Positions 5,885-11,091 of a stretch of 11,091 bases of DNA are shown here, piece after piece (position 1 is the stretch's first letter; each line of letters opens with the position of its first letter). Where the stretch lies: assembly GCA_945918815.1 (NCBI GenBank), contig CAMEIU010000059.1, positions 1 to 11,091 of the forward strand, read 5' to 3'. A model generated the notes under the pieces. The model was given only the letters and a program-made list of their open reading frames with translations, did not search any database and was not told the origin of the DNA. The position numbers and the translations under genes were made by a program. The stretch comes from an uncultured Clostridia bacterium (lineage in GTDB: Bacteria; Bacillota; Clostridia; Oscillospirales; Oscillospiraceae).

Positions 5885-6745
5885 ATGGCAAAACTGCTGT
5901 TAGGTAAAGAAGTCAACGCCAATCTGAACGCCCGCATCATCGCCGACTGTGAGGCCCTGAAGGCCCAGGGCGTGCAGCCCACCCTGGCCATCGTCCGCTG
6001 CGGCGAGCGGCCCGATGATCTGAGCTATGAGCGCGGCGCCTCCAAGCGCGCTGAGACCCTGGGCGTGGCCGTGGAGAAGTTCCTGCTGCCCGAGGATGTG
6101 ACCAAGGAAGAGCTGCTGAAGGTCATCGACGAGATCAACGCCAACGACAAGATTCACGGCGTCCTCATGTTCCGGCCCCTGCCCAAACACCTGAAGGCCG
6201 ATCAGGACGAGATCTGCAACCGTCTGGATCCCCGCAAGGACGTGGATGGCATGACCGACGGCTCCAACGCCGGTGTGTTCATGGGCAAGAAGCTGGGCTT
6301 CGCCCCCTGCACTCCCTCTGCCTGCATGGAGATTCTCGATTATTACGGCATCGACTGCACCGGCAAGAAGGCCGTGGTCATCGGCCGCAGCCTGGTGGTC
6401 GGCAAGCCCGCCGCCATGATGCTTATGGCCAAGAACGCCACCGTCACGGTCTGCCATACCCGCACCAAGGACGTGCCCTCCGTGGCCCGGGAGGCCGACA
6501 TTCTGGTCTCCGCCGCCGGAGTGCTCAAGAGCCTGACCAAGGACTATGTCCGGCCCGGCCAGGTGGTCATCGATGTGTCCATCAACTGGGACGACGCCAA
6601 GGGCGGCATCGCCGGCGACGCCGTGTTTGAGGAAGTGGAGCCCATCGTGGACGCCATCACTCCCGTGCCCGGCGGCGTGGGCGCTGTGACTACCTCTGTG
6701 CTCATCGGCCATGTGGTGGAAGCAGCCAAGCGGAGCCTGGGATAA
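5885..6745 (+). CDS. folD: Methylene-THF dehydrogenase of the FolD family, probably weak or lacking in cyclohydrolase
   Basis: A 286-residue cytoplasmic enzyme that interconverts methenyl-THF and methylene-THF using a nicotinamide cofactor; typical FolD also has cyclohydrolase activity. Family motifs are clear: DPRKDVDG (115-122, keeping the folate-binding Asp121), the cofactor loop GRSLVVGKP (167-175), and ITPVPGGVGAVTT (258-270). Two cyclohydrolase residues differ. The usual Tyr-x3-Lys pair becomes Tyr48-x5-Lys54 (SYERGASK), and the usual Gln of VQLPLP becomes Phe96 (MFRPLP). This resembles a clostridial FolD subgroup I recall with the SYERG pattern. ATG 5885 follows GTGAGG by 8 nt, and the gene lies 14 nt after fchA, so the two are co-transcribed. 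Cofactor choice (NAD or NADP) cannot be told from the sequence. Confidence 0.93.
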   Translation: MAKLLLGKEVNANLNARIIADCEALKAQGVQPTLAIVRCGERPDDLSYERGASKRAETLGVAVEKFLLPEDVTKEELLKVIDEINANDKIHGVLMFRPLPKHLKADQDEICNRLDPRKDVDGMTDGSNAGVFMGKKLGFAPCTPSACMEILDYYGIDCTGKKAVVIGRSLVVGKPAAMMLMAKNATVTVCHTRTKDVPSVAREADILVSAAGVLKSLTKDYVRPGQVVIDVSINWDDAKGGIAGDAVFEEVEPIVDAITPVPGGVGAVTTSVLIGHVVEAAKRSLG

Positions 6746-6758
6746 GAACAAATCCATT

Positions 6759-6798
6759 GACGCGCTGCTGGGCTGACCATTGCAGCGCGTCTTTTCTT
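6759..6798 (+). terminator. Intrinsic terminator after folD
   Basis: GACGCGCTGC (6759-6768) pairs perfectly with GCAGCGCGTC (6782-6791) around a 13-nt loop and is followed by TTTTCTT. It lies just after the folD stop and ends about 18 bp before the DUF1576 start, so the downstream gene is either expressed by read-through or from a promoter I could not find. Confidence 0.8.
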
Positions 6799-6816
6799 CA
6801 ATAAGGAGGAAATCAA

Positions 6817-8145
6817 ATGACTGAGAAATGGAGAAAGCTTCCTGCCAGCTCCATGCTGAAGCTGGTTTTCTGGCTGTTTACCCTGGCCTTCCTCGTGGCG
6901 GCCCTGGTCAGCCCGGACCGGTCCCAGCTCTGGTCCGGCCTGAAAGCCATCTATACCACACCTGCCCAGGTGACCAAGGACTATTTTGAAGTGGGCAGCG
7001 TGTCCGCTACGTTTTTCAACGCGTTTCTGGTGAGCCTGGTCTGTTCCCTTTTGTACATGCTGCCCGGCGCAACGGCCAACGGCACGTCTTTCATCGGCTT
7101 CGGCCTGACCATCGGCTTCAGCTTCTGGGGCATGCACATTTTCAATATGGTGCCCTGTATGCTGGGCGTGGGCCTGTACTGCCTGGTCAAGCGGGAAAAG
7201 CTGGCGAAAAACGTCAATTTCGTCCTGTTTTCCACGGGCATTGCTCCTATTGTCACCGACATGTTCCTGCGCTATCCCGGCCTGGAGCTCCACGGCTATA
7301 CCGTCGGCTCCGTGATCCTGGGCCTGGCTGTGGGCCTGTTCATCGGCTTTTTCACCCCCGGCGGCTGCGCCTACTCCGCCAACGCCCACAAGGGATTTTC
7401 TCTCTACTCCGCGGCCCTGCCCATAGGCATGACTTCCTTCCTGCTGCGGGCGGTGCTGTATACGGTCCTCGGCGGACAGCTGCCGCCTGTTGAGGCGGTC
7501 CTGGGTCCCAGCCGTCCCGGCGTGTTCTACGGATTCCTGGGGACGATGTTTGTCCTGTGTATGCTCCTGGGCCTCTGGAAAAACGGCTGGTCCTTCCGGG
7601 GCTACGGCAAGCTCCTGCGGTCCTCCGGCCATAAAACCGACTTCTCCTCGGAATTCGGCCCGGCGGTGGCTCTCATCAACATCGGCGTCTACGGCCTGTT
7701 CCTGATGCTCTACTACACCCTGATCCGCGGCAGCCTCAATGGCGCGACCCTGGGTCTGGTGCTGTGCATGGTGGCCTGCGCCGTGGCCGGCAGCCATCCC
7801 GGCAACGTCTGGCCCATCATGGTGGGCTATGTGGCCGCCAGCTTCCTGGCCAAGGCATTGTGCGTCGGAGAAAACTTCACCCTGGTCATCAATGCCCAGG
7901 CCATCATGACCGGCATGTGCTACGCCAACGGCCTCAGCCCCATCGCCGGTAAGTATGGCTGGCCTGTGGGCATCGTGGCCGGTATGCTCCACTATACCCT
8001 GGTCACCTGCGTCCCGGCTCTCCACGGCGGCTATCTGCTCTACAACGGCGGCTTCACGGCCTGCCTGGTCTGCCTCCTGCTGCTGCCCACCCTGGAGCGG
8101 TTCTGCAAAACCAAGGAGGAGCGTCTGGCGGCCAAGGCCCGGTGA
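6817..8145 (+). CDS. DUF1576 multi-pass membrane protein
   Basis: A 442-residue integral membrane protein with roughly ten or more hydrophobic helices and a short positively charged cytoplasmic-looking N-terminus. I recognise the DUF1576 family; its substrate and activity are unknown to me. The protein is an internal duplication: residues 58-117 match 279-337 at a constant offset of 220 over most of the stretch, with shared N68/N288, N88-G89/N308-G309, G105/G325, N110/N330, P113/P333 and G117/G337. A second pair, CAYSANAHKGFSLYS (184-198) and CYANGLSPIAGKY (368-380), is also alike. Such two-fold repeats are typical of transporters, so transport is plausible but not shown. ATG 6817 follows the excellent site AAGGAGGA (6803-6810) by 6 nt. 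It sits immediately after the folate genes but beyond a terminator. Confidence 0.82.
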   Translation: MTEKWRKLPASSMLKLVFWLFTLAFLVAALVSPDRSQLWSGLKAIYTTPAQVTKDYFEVGSVSATFFNAFLVSLVCSLLYMLPGATANGTSFIGFGLTIGFSFWGMHIFNMVPCMLGVGLYCLVKREKLAKNVNFVLFSTGIAPIVTDMFLRYPGLELHGYTVGSVILGLAVGLFIGFFTPGGCAYSANAHKGFSLYSAALPIGMTSFLLRAVLYTVLGGQLPPVEAVLGPSRPGVFYGFLGTMFVLCMLLGLWKNGWSFRGYGKLLRSSGHKTDFSSEFGPAVALINIGVYGLFLMLYYTLIRGSLNGATLGLVLCMVACAVAGSHPGNVWPIMVGYVAASFLAKALCVGENFTLVINAQAIMTGMCYANGLSPIAGKYGWPVGIVAGMLHYTLVTCVPALHGGYLLYNGGFTACLVCLLLLPTLERFCKTKEERLAAKAR

Positions 8146-8169
8146 CCCGCTTTTTGGCGGTTCCCACAA

Positions 8170-8198
8170 TTGCTTTTTCCTTGGAATTGCGCTATACT
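8170..8198 (+). promoter_or_regulatory. Promoter of the coiled-coil gene
   Basis: TTGCTT (8170-8175) and TATACT (8193-8198) are 17 nt apart, a good housekeeping-type promoter. Transcription would start near 8205, leaving a very short leader before the ribosome binding site at 8208-8213. The gene therefore forms its own unit, closed by the terminator at 8742-8774. Confidence 0.7.
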
Positions 8199-8207
8199 GG
8201 ACCCATT

Positions 8208-8213
8208 AGGAGG
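8208..8213 (+). promoter_or_regulatory. Ribosome binding site that decides the start of the coiled-coil gene
   Basis: AGGAGG ends only 2 nt before GTG 8216 but 8 nt before the in-frame GTG 8222. The spacing favours GTG 8222 as the true start. Confidence 0.6.
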
Positions 8214-8221
8214 CGGTGACT

Positions 8222-8734
8222 GTGGAAGAAAAAGTGATGGACCTGCTTCAGCAGCTGGTTGAGGGCCAGAAGCAGCTGTTTGAGGGCCAGAAACAACTGT
8301 TTGAAGGCCAGGAACAGCTATTTGCGGGCCAGAAGCAGCTGGTTGCGGAACAAAAGAAGACCAACGAACGCCTGGACCGCCTGGAAGGCCGGATGGATTC
8401 CCTGGAGGGCCGGATGGATTCCCTGGAAGGCCGGATGGATTCCATGGAAGGCCGGATGGACCGTCTGGAAGGCCGGATGGACCGCCTGGAGGACCATGTG
8501 GCCAGGATCGACAAGCGGCTGGACAATCTGGAGCAGCGGGTCACCAAGACGGAAGTCCTGCTGGAGAACCGGGTTCTGCCGCAGCTGCAATTGCTGGCGG
8601 AGGGTCACACCGCCCTGGCGGACCGCCTGGATCAGATGGACGAGCGGTACGCAAAGAAAGAGGACGTGGAAGTCCTGCGGCTGGCCGTCCAGCATCACAC
8701 CGAAGAAATTCGGACTATCAAAGAAGCCATATAA
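8222..8734 (+). CDS. Coiled-coil protein with two heptad-repeat arrays
   Basis: I do not recognise a named family. The predicted 170-residue protein is charged, soluble and almost wholly helical, without signal peptide or membrane segment. Residues about 11-45 are four to five copies of a seven-residue unit like QLFEGQK. Residues about 53-90 are five copies of RLEGRMD or SLEGRMD, then degenerate heptads (HVARIDKRLDNLEQRV) continue the coiled coil. The C-terminal part (about 110-170) is less repetitive and ends VQHHTEEIRTIKEAI. Seven-residue units with Leu or Met at fixed positions point to a long oligomeric rod. The start is set at GTG 8222, 8 nt after AGGAGG; GTG 8216 is the alternative. Similar Leu-Glu-Gly-rich coiled-coil proteins are common in Clostridia as hypothetical proteins. 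It has its own promoter and terminator and no evident link to the C1 genes. Confidence 0.75.
   Translation: MEEKVMDLLQQLVEGQKQLFEGQKQLFEGQEQLFAGQKQLVAEQKKTNERLDRLEGRMDSLEGRMDSLEGRMDSMEGRMDRLEGRMDRLEDHVARIDKRLDNLEQRVTKTEVLLENRVLPQLQLLAEGHTALADRLDQMDERYAKKEDVEVLRLAVQHHTEEIRTIKEAI
8252..8344 (+). repeat. 21-bp tandem repeats, first array (about 4.4 copies)
   Basis: In-frame 21-bp units coding a seven-residue QLFEGQK-like peptide begin at 8252, 8273, 8294 and 8315, with a partial fifth from 8336. Copies differ at a few third positions (GAGGGC or GAAGGC, CAGCTG or CAACTG), so the array is not freshly expanded. Confidence 0.85.
8378..8482 (+). repeat. 21-bp tandem repeats, second array (five copies)
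   Basis: Five full 21-bp units start at 8378, 8399, 8420, 8441 and 8462, each coding LEGRMD plus one residue; a degenerate sixth follows at 8483. The segment GGCCGGATGGA is identical in all five, so this array is more uniform than the first and could change length by slippage without losing frame. Confidence 0.88.
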
Positions 8735-8741
8735 ATCGCAA

Positions 8742-8774
8742 CCCGGCGCGGGAGCCTCCCTGCGCCGGGCTTTT
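8742..8774 (+). terminator. Intrinsic terminator after the coiled-coil gene
   Basis: CCCGGCGC (8742-8749) pairs with GCGCCGGG (8762-8769); inside, GGGA (8750-8753) pairs with TCCC (8757-8760), leaving one bulged T at 8761. TTTT follows at 8771-8774. It lies 7 bp after the stop and 20 bp before the sfsA start. Confidence 0.85.
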
Positions 8775-8794
8775 CTGAAAAGGTAGGAAACACA

Positions 8795-9478
8795 ATGATC
8801 GAATATCCCAATATGGTCCAGGGCCGGTTCCTGGCCCGGCCCAACCGCTTTGTGGCCCATGTGGAGCTGAACGGCAAGACGGAGATCTGCCATGTGAAGA
8901 ACACCGGCCGCTGCCGCGAGCTGCTGCAGCCCGGCGCGGCGGTCTGGTGCCAGCACCACGACGATCCCGGCCGCAAGACCGCCTGGTCCCTGATCACGGT
9001 CCAAAAAGGGAACCGGCTGGTGAACATGGATTCCCAGGTCCCCAACCGAGCGGCCCGGGAATATCTGGAGCGGGGCGGCCTGGGCTTCGTGCCGGAGTTT
9101 GTGAAGCCGGAGCGGACCTTCGACCAGTCCCGGTTCGATCTCTATTATGAAGCGGGGGACCGGAAGGGCTTCGTGGAAGTCAAGGGCGTGACATTGGAGG
9201 AGGACGGCGTGGCCCGGTTCCCAGACGCGCCTACGGAGCGGGGCTGTAAGCACCTCAGGGAATTGCAGGCCGCCGCGGCCCAGGGCTATGAGGCCTGGGT
9301 CCTGTTTGTCATCCAGATGCCGGATATTCGCTGGTTCGGGCCCAACGATCCAAGGGATCCGGCCTTCGGAGAGGCCCTGCGCCAGGCGGCCCGAAACGGT
9401 GTGCAGGTCCGGGCCGTCAGCTGCCAGGTGACGCCCTTCACCATGGAAATCGACGTGCCGGTGGAAGTGCGGCTCTAA
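8795..9478 (+). CDS. sfsA: SfsA family nuclease (sugar fermentation stimulation protein homologue)
   Basis: A 227-residue cytoplasmic protein of the SfsA family, named from an E. coli gene whose overexpression affects maltose use; the family has an N-terminal OB-like nucleic-acid-binding domain and a C-terminal nuclease-like domain of the PD-(D/E)XK type. Here the N-terminal part covers about residues 1-80, with HVKNTGRCRELL (33-44). The catalytic-type segment has Asp115 in SRFDLYY and Glu128-Val-Lys130 in FVEVKGVTLE, followed by FPDAPTERGCKHLREL (142-157), all typical and intact. Length is normal. ATG 8795 follows a TAGGAA ribosome binding site by a few nt. The gene starts just after a terminator, so it probably relies on read-through or an unseen promoter. 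Its 3' end overlaps the convergent small gene by 4 bp. The cellular role remains unclear. Confidence 0.92.
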   Translation: MIEYPNMVQGRFLARPNRFVAHVELNGKTEICHVKNTGRCRELLQPGAAVWCQHHDDPGRKTAWSLITVQKGNRLVNMDSQVPNRAAREYLERGGLGFVPEFVKPERTFDQSRFDLYYEAGDRKGFVEVKGVTLEEDGVARFPDAPTERGCKHLRELQAAAAQGYEAWVLFVIQMPDIRWFGPNDPRDPAFGEALRQAARNGVQVRAVSCQVTPFTMEIDVPVEVRL

Positions 9479-9675
9479 GTGAACGGAAACTGGCCGAGCT
9501 TGTTGACATAATCCTGCATCTCCGCTTTGGAGCGGATGGCCTTGGCGCCGTCAATCACCGCCTGCTTTTCCTGTTTTGAGAGACCGGCGAACCGGGACAT
9601 GGCCGCCTGATTCTGGGCCAGCAGCATCCCAAAGCCCATGGGGATGCCTTCTGAGTTTACATAATTGTTCTCCAA
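9475..9675 (-). CDS. Small conserved protein of unknown function (MGFGM-LAQN type)
   Basis: A 66-residue soluble protein with no membrane segment, predicted mostly helical. It resembles small proteins I recall from Clostridia that share a pattern like EGIPMGFGMxLAQNxxAM followed by a FAxLSxxEKQAVI helix and end in a KAEMQDYV-like segment; no function is known to me. Three starts are possible: GTG 9684, TTG 9675 and ATG 9639. I prefer TTG 9675 because GAGGTGA lies 6 nt upstream and the resulting MENNYVNSEGIPMG matches the family pattern; ATG 9639, with AGAAGG 7 nt upstream, would give a 54-residue protein. The stop TAG (9475-9477) overlaps the convergent sfsA stop, and I see no terminator between the two. 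Confidence 0.65.
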   Translation of the reverse strand: MENNYVNSEGIPMGFGMLLAQNQAAMSRFAGLSKQEKQAVIDGAKAIRSKAEMQDYVNKLGQFPFT

Positions 9676-9693
9676 GAAAATCACCTCAAGGGT

Positions 9694-9724
9694 AGTATGC
9701 CCGGAGAGAAGGAATGTGCATCAA
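9694..9724 (-). promoter_or_regulatory. Weak promoter candidate for the small gene
   Basis: Read on the minus strand, TTGATG (9719-9724) precedes CATACT (9694-9699) by 19 nt, longer than ideal. It is the best match between the repeat element at 9757 and the gene, but transcription could also come from ychF if its terminator leaks. Confidence 0.25.
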
Positions 9725-9756
9725 GGCTTGAATGGTGGAAAAACATGGGATTCATT

Positions 9757-9856
9757 TGTAGGTGCGGCATATATGCCGCCCGAAAGGCCTCGACCACGGC
9801 GCAGGTATGAACGATACGAGCCGCCGGAGGCGGGATGCATATATGCGTCCCCTACA
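9757..9856. repeat. About 100-bp palindromic element with TGTAGG/CCTACA ends
   Basis: TGTAGG (9757-9762) is inverted as CCTACA (9851-9856). Next to the left end lies a perfect 16-bp palindrome GCGGCATATATGCCGC (9764-9779). Next to the right end GGGA-T-GCATATATGC-G-TCCC (9832-9851) forms a near-perfect palindrome with one wobble. The right end continues CCCTACAGTGAA, as does the element at 301-396. No credible gene lies inside. This is probably a member of a dispersed non-coding repeat family. Confidence 0.7.
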
Positions 9857-9910
9857 GTGAAAACCGCTTATTCCAATCGTTCCATTTTTGCTTTGCATTA
9901 CAAACGCATG

Positions 9911-9942
9911 AAACGGGGCACGCCAGGCGGCGTGCCCCGTTT
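9911..9942 (-). terminator. Terminator of ychF (symmetric hairpin)
   Basis: AAACGGGGCACGCC (9911-9924) pairs perfectly over 14 bp with 9929-9942 around a 4-nt loop. It lies 16 bp beyond the ychF stop. On the minus strand the stem ends in GTTT, giving a short U-tract. Its symmetry could let it stop transcription in both directions. Confidence 0.75.
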
Positions 9943-9958
9943 GAAAACTGAAACAATT

Positions 9959-11056
9959 TTACACGTTGAACAGGAAGTTGACGATGTCGCCGTCCTTCAT
10001 GACGTATTCCTTGCCTTCGCTGCGGACCAGGCCCTTGGCCTTTGCGTTGGCCATGGTGCCGCAGGCCTTCAGATCCTCAAAGGCGATGACCTCAGCGCGG
10101 ATGAAGCCGCGCTCAAAATCGGTATGAATCTTACCGGCGGCCTGAGGCGCCTTGGTGCCCTTCTTGATGGTCCAGGCCCGGCACTCGTCGCTGCCGGCGG
10201 TCAGGAAGGAGATGAGGCCCAGCAGGGAATAGCTGCACTTGATCAGCTTGTCCAGGCCGGATTCCTGAATGCCCAGTTCCTCCATGAACATGGCCTTTTC
10301 CTCCGGGTCATCCAGCTCGGCGATGTCGGCCTCCAGCTTGGCGCAGATGGGCAGCACCTGGCTGCCTTCCCGGTCTGCCAGGGCCTTGACCGCCTGGAAG
10401 TGGCGGCTGGATTCGGGGTCGGCCACCTCGTCCTCGCCCAGGTTGGCGGCATAGATGGTCTTTTTCAGGGTCAGCAGGTCGCTGGTGCGGATCAGGTCCA
10501 TATCGTCCTCATCGCAGTCATAGGTCCGGGCCAGCTTGCCCTCGTTCAGGTGGGCCAGCAGGCCGGTGAACACCTCGGCCTCATGGTTGAACCGCTTGTC
10601 GCCGCCCTTGGCCGCCTTCTGGGCCTTGTCGATGCGGCGCTCCACCATTTCAATGTCCGCCATGATCAGCTCCAGATTAATGATCTCAATATCCCGCAGA
10701 GGATCCGTGGAGCCCTCCACATGGGTGATGTTGCCGTCCTCAAAGCAGCGGACCACATGGACGATGGCGTCGGTGGAGCGGATGTTGCTCAAAAACTTGT
10801 TGCCCAGGCCCTCGCCCTTGGACGCGCCCTTGACCAGACCGGCGATGTCCACGAACTCAATGACGGCAGGGGTGAACTTCTTGGGCTGGTGGACGTCCCG
10901 CAGCCACTCCAGCCGCTCGTCCGGCACCGTCACCACGCCCACGTTGGGATCGATGGTACAGAATGGATAATTGGCCGCCTCCGCCCCGGCGTTGGTAATG
11001 GCGTTGAACAGGGTGCTCTTTCCAACATTTGGAAGGCCCACGATACCTAATTTCAT
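9959..11056 (-). CDS. ychF: YchF/OLA1 family ATPase (Obg-related P-loop protein)
   Basis: A 365-residue cytoplasmic P-loop protein of the YchF/OLA1 family, which hydrolyses ATP in preference to GTP and is linked to ribosomes and stress responses. The walker loop is GLPNVGKST (7-15), the G3 motif DIAGL is at 70-74, and the noncanonical base-recognition motif NxxE is NLGE (205-208), which marks the ATP-preferring family. A helical arm lies around 120-200, and the C-terminal TGS domain (about 282-365) includes HTDFERGFIRAEVI (311-324). I start it at ATG 11056 because MKLGIVGLPNVGKS is the family N-terminus and AAAGGAG stands 12 nt upstream; ATG 11068, four codons earlier, abuts that site directly. 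Length is normal. It is a conserved core gene with no evident connection to the C1 genes. Confidence 0.97.
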   Translation of the reverse strand: MKLGIVGLPNVGKSTLFNAITNAGAEAANYPFCTIDPNVGVVTVPDERLEWLRDVHQPKKFTPAVIEFVDIAGLVKGASKGEGLGNKFLSNIRSTDAIVHVVRCFEDGNITHVEGSTDPLRDIEIINLELIMADIEMVERRIDKAQKAAKGGDKRFNHEAEVFTGLLAHLNEGKLARTYDCDEDDMDLIRTSDLLTLKKTIYAANLGEDEVADPESSRHFQAVKALADREGSQVLPICAKLEADIAELDDPEEKAMFMEELGIQESGLDKLIKCSYSLLGLISFLTAGSDECRAWTIKKGTKAPQAAGKIHTDFERGFIRAEVIAFEDLKACGTMANAKAKGLVRSEGKEYVMKDGDIVNFLFNV

Positions 11057-11091
11057 ATTTATATACATCTCCTTTATTTTCAGTGTTTTTC

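Noticed and set aside
6544..8169. 541-codon minus-strand frame across folD's end and the DUF1576 gene
   Set aside because: Composition (Gln, His, Gly, Ala-rich) and lack of motifs mark it as an antisense shadow.
8248..8547. CRISPR-like array suggested by regular 21-bp repeats
   Set aside because: Repeats are contiguous, in frame and code heptads; there are no unique spacers.
9665..11050. 461-codon + strand frame opposite ychF
   Set aside because: It runs through a repeat element and a terminator hairpin and opposes an intact YchF with all its motifs.

Overview
The window looks like chromosomal DNA from a GC-rich anaerobic Clostridia-type bacterium. The Wood-Ljungdahl enzyme types (a CODH/ACS-type acetyl-CoA synthase, an AcsV-type corrinoid activator, monofunctional formate-THF ligase, FchA and a clostridial-type FolD), strong AGGAGG-like ribosome binding sites, and the DUF1576 and MGFGM-type small proteins all point that way. 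Oscillospiraceae is my best guess at the family, but it is an inference without database support.

Layout. Positions 1-3258 hold the end of the acetyl-CoA synthase gene acsB, then the ferredoxin/ATPase corrinoid activator acsV, then a DUF3786 protein, all on the + strand. The two gaps between these genes are filled by repeat elements: a 96-bp element with perfect 16-bp inverted ends (301-396), and a 7-bp tandem repeat followed by a strong hairpin (2497-2605). Positions 3300-6745 hold the methyl-branch genes fhs, fchA and folD. fhs has its own promoter-like sequence and a structured leader of about 130 nt; an intrinsic terminator separates fhs from fchA, and another follows folD. Positions 6817-8145 encode a DUF1576 membrane protein. 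Positions 8222-9478 hold a coiled-coil repeat protein gene with its own promoter and terminator, then the nuclease-family gene sfsA. From 9475 to the end the genes lie on the - strand: a small MGFGM-type protein whose 3' end overlaps sfsA, a second element with related ends (9757-9856), and the GTPase-family ATPase gene ychF.

How the genes work together. Fhs, FchA and FolD carry formate to methylene-THF. A methylene-THF reductase and the methyltransferase/corrinoid protein, not in this window, would deliver the methyl group to AcsB. AcsV would re-reduce corrinoid protein that has been oxidised to Co(II). FolD here lacks two of the residues normally needed for cyclohydrolase activity, which fits the presence of a dedicated cyclohydrolase (FchA) just upstream.

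The most interesting unexplained structure is the fhs leader. It has two hairpins 41-42 nt apart that carry an identical 16-nt sequence, with compensatory changes in their stems. Both loops contain CACTCC, which is perfectly complementary to GGAGTG in the fhs ribosome binding site. It looks like a candidate translational control RNA that I do not recognise as a known family.
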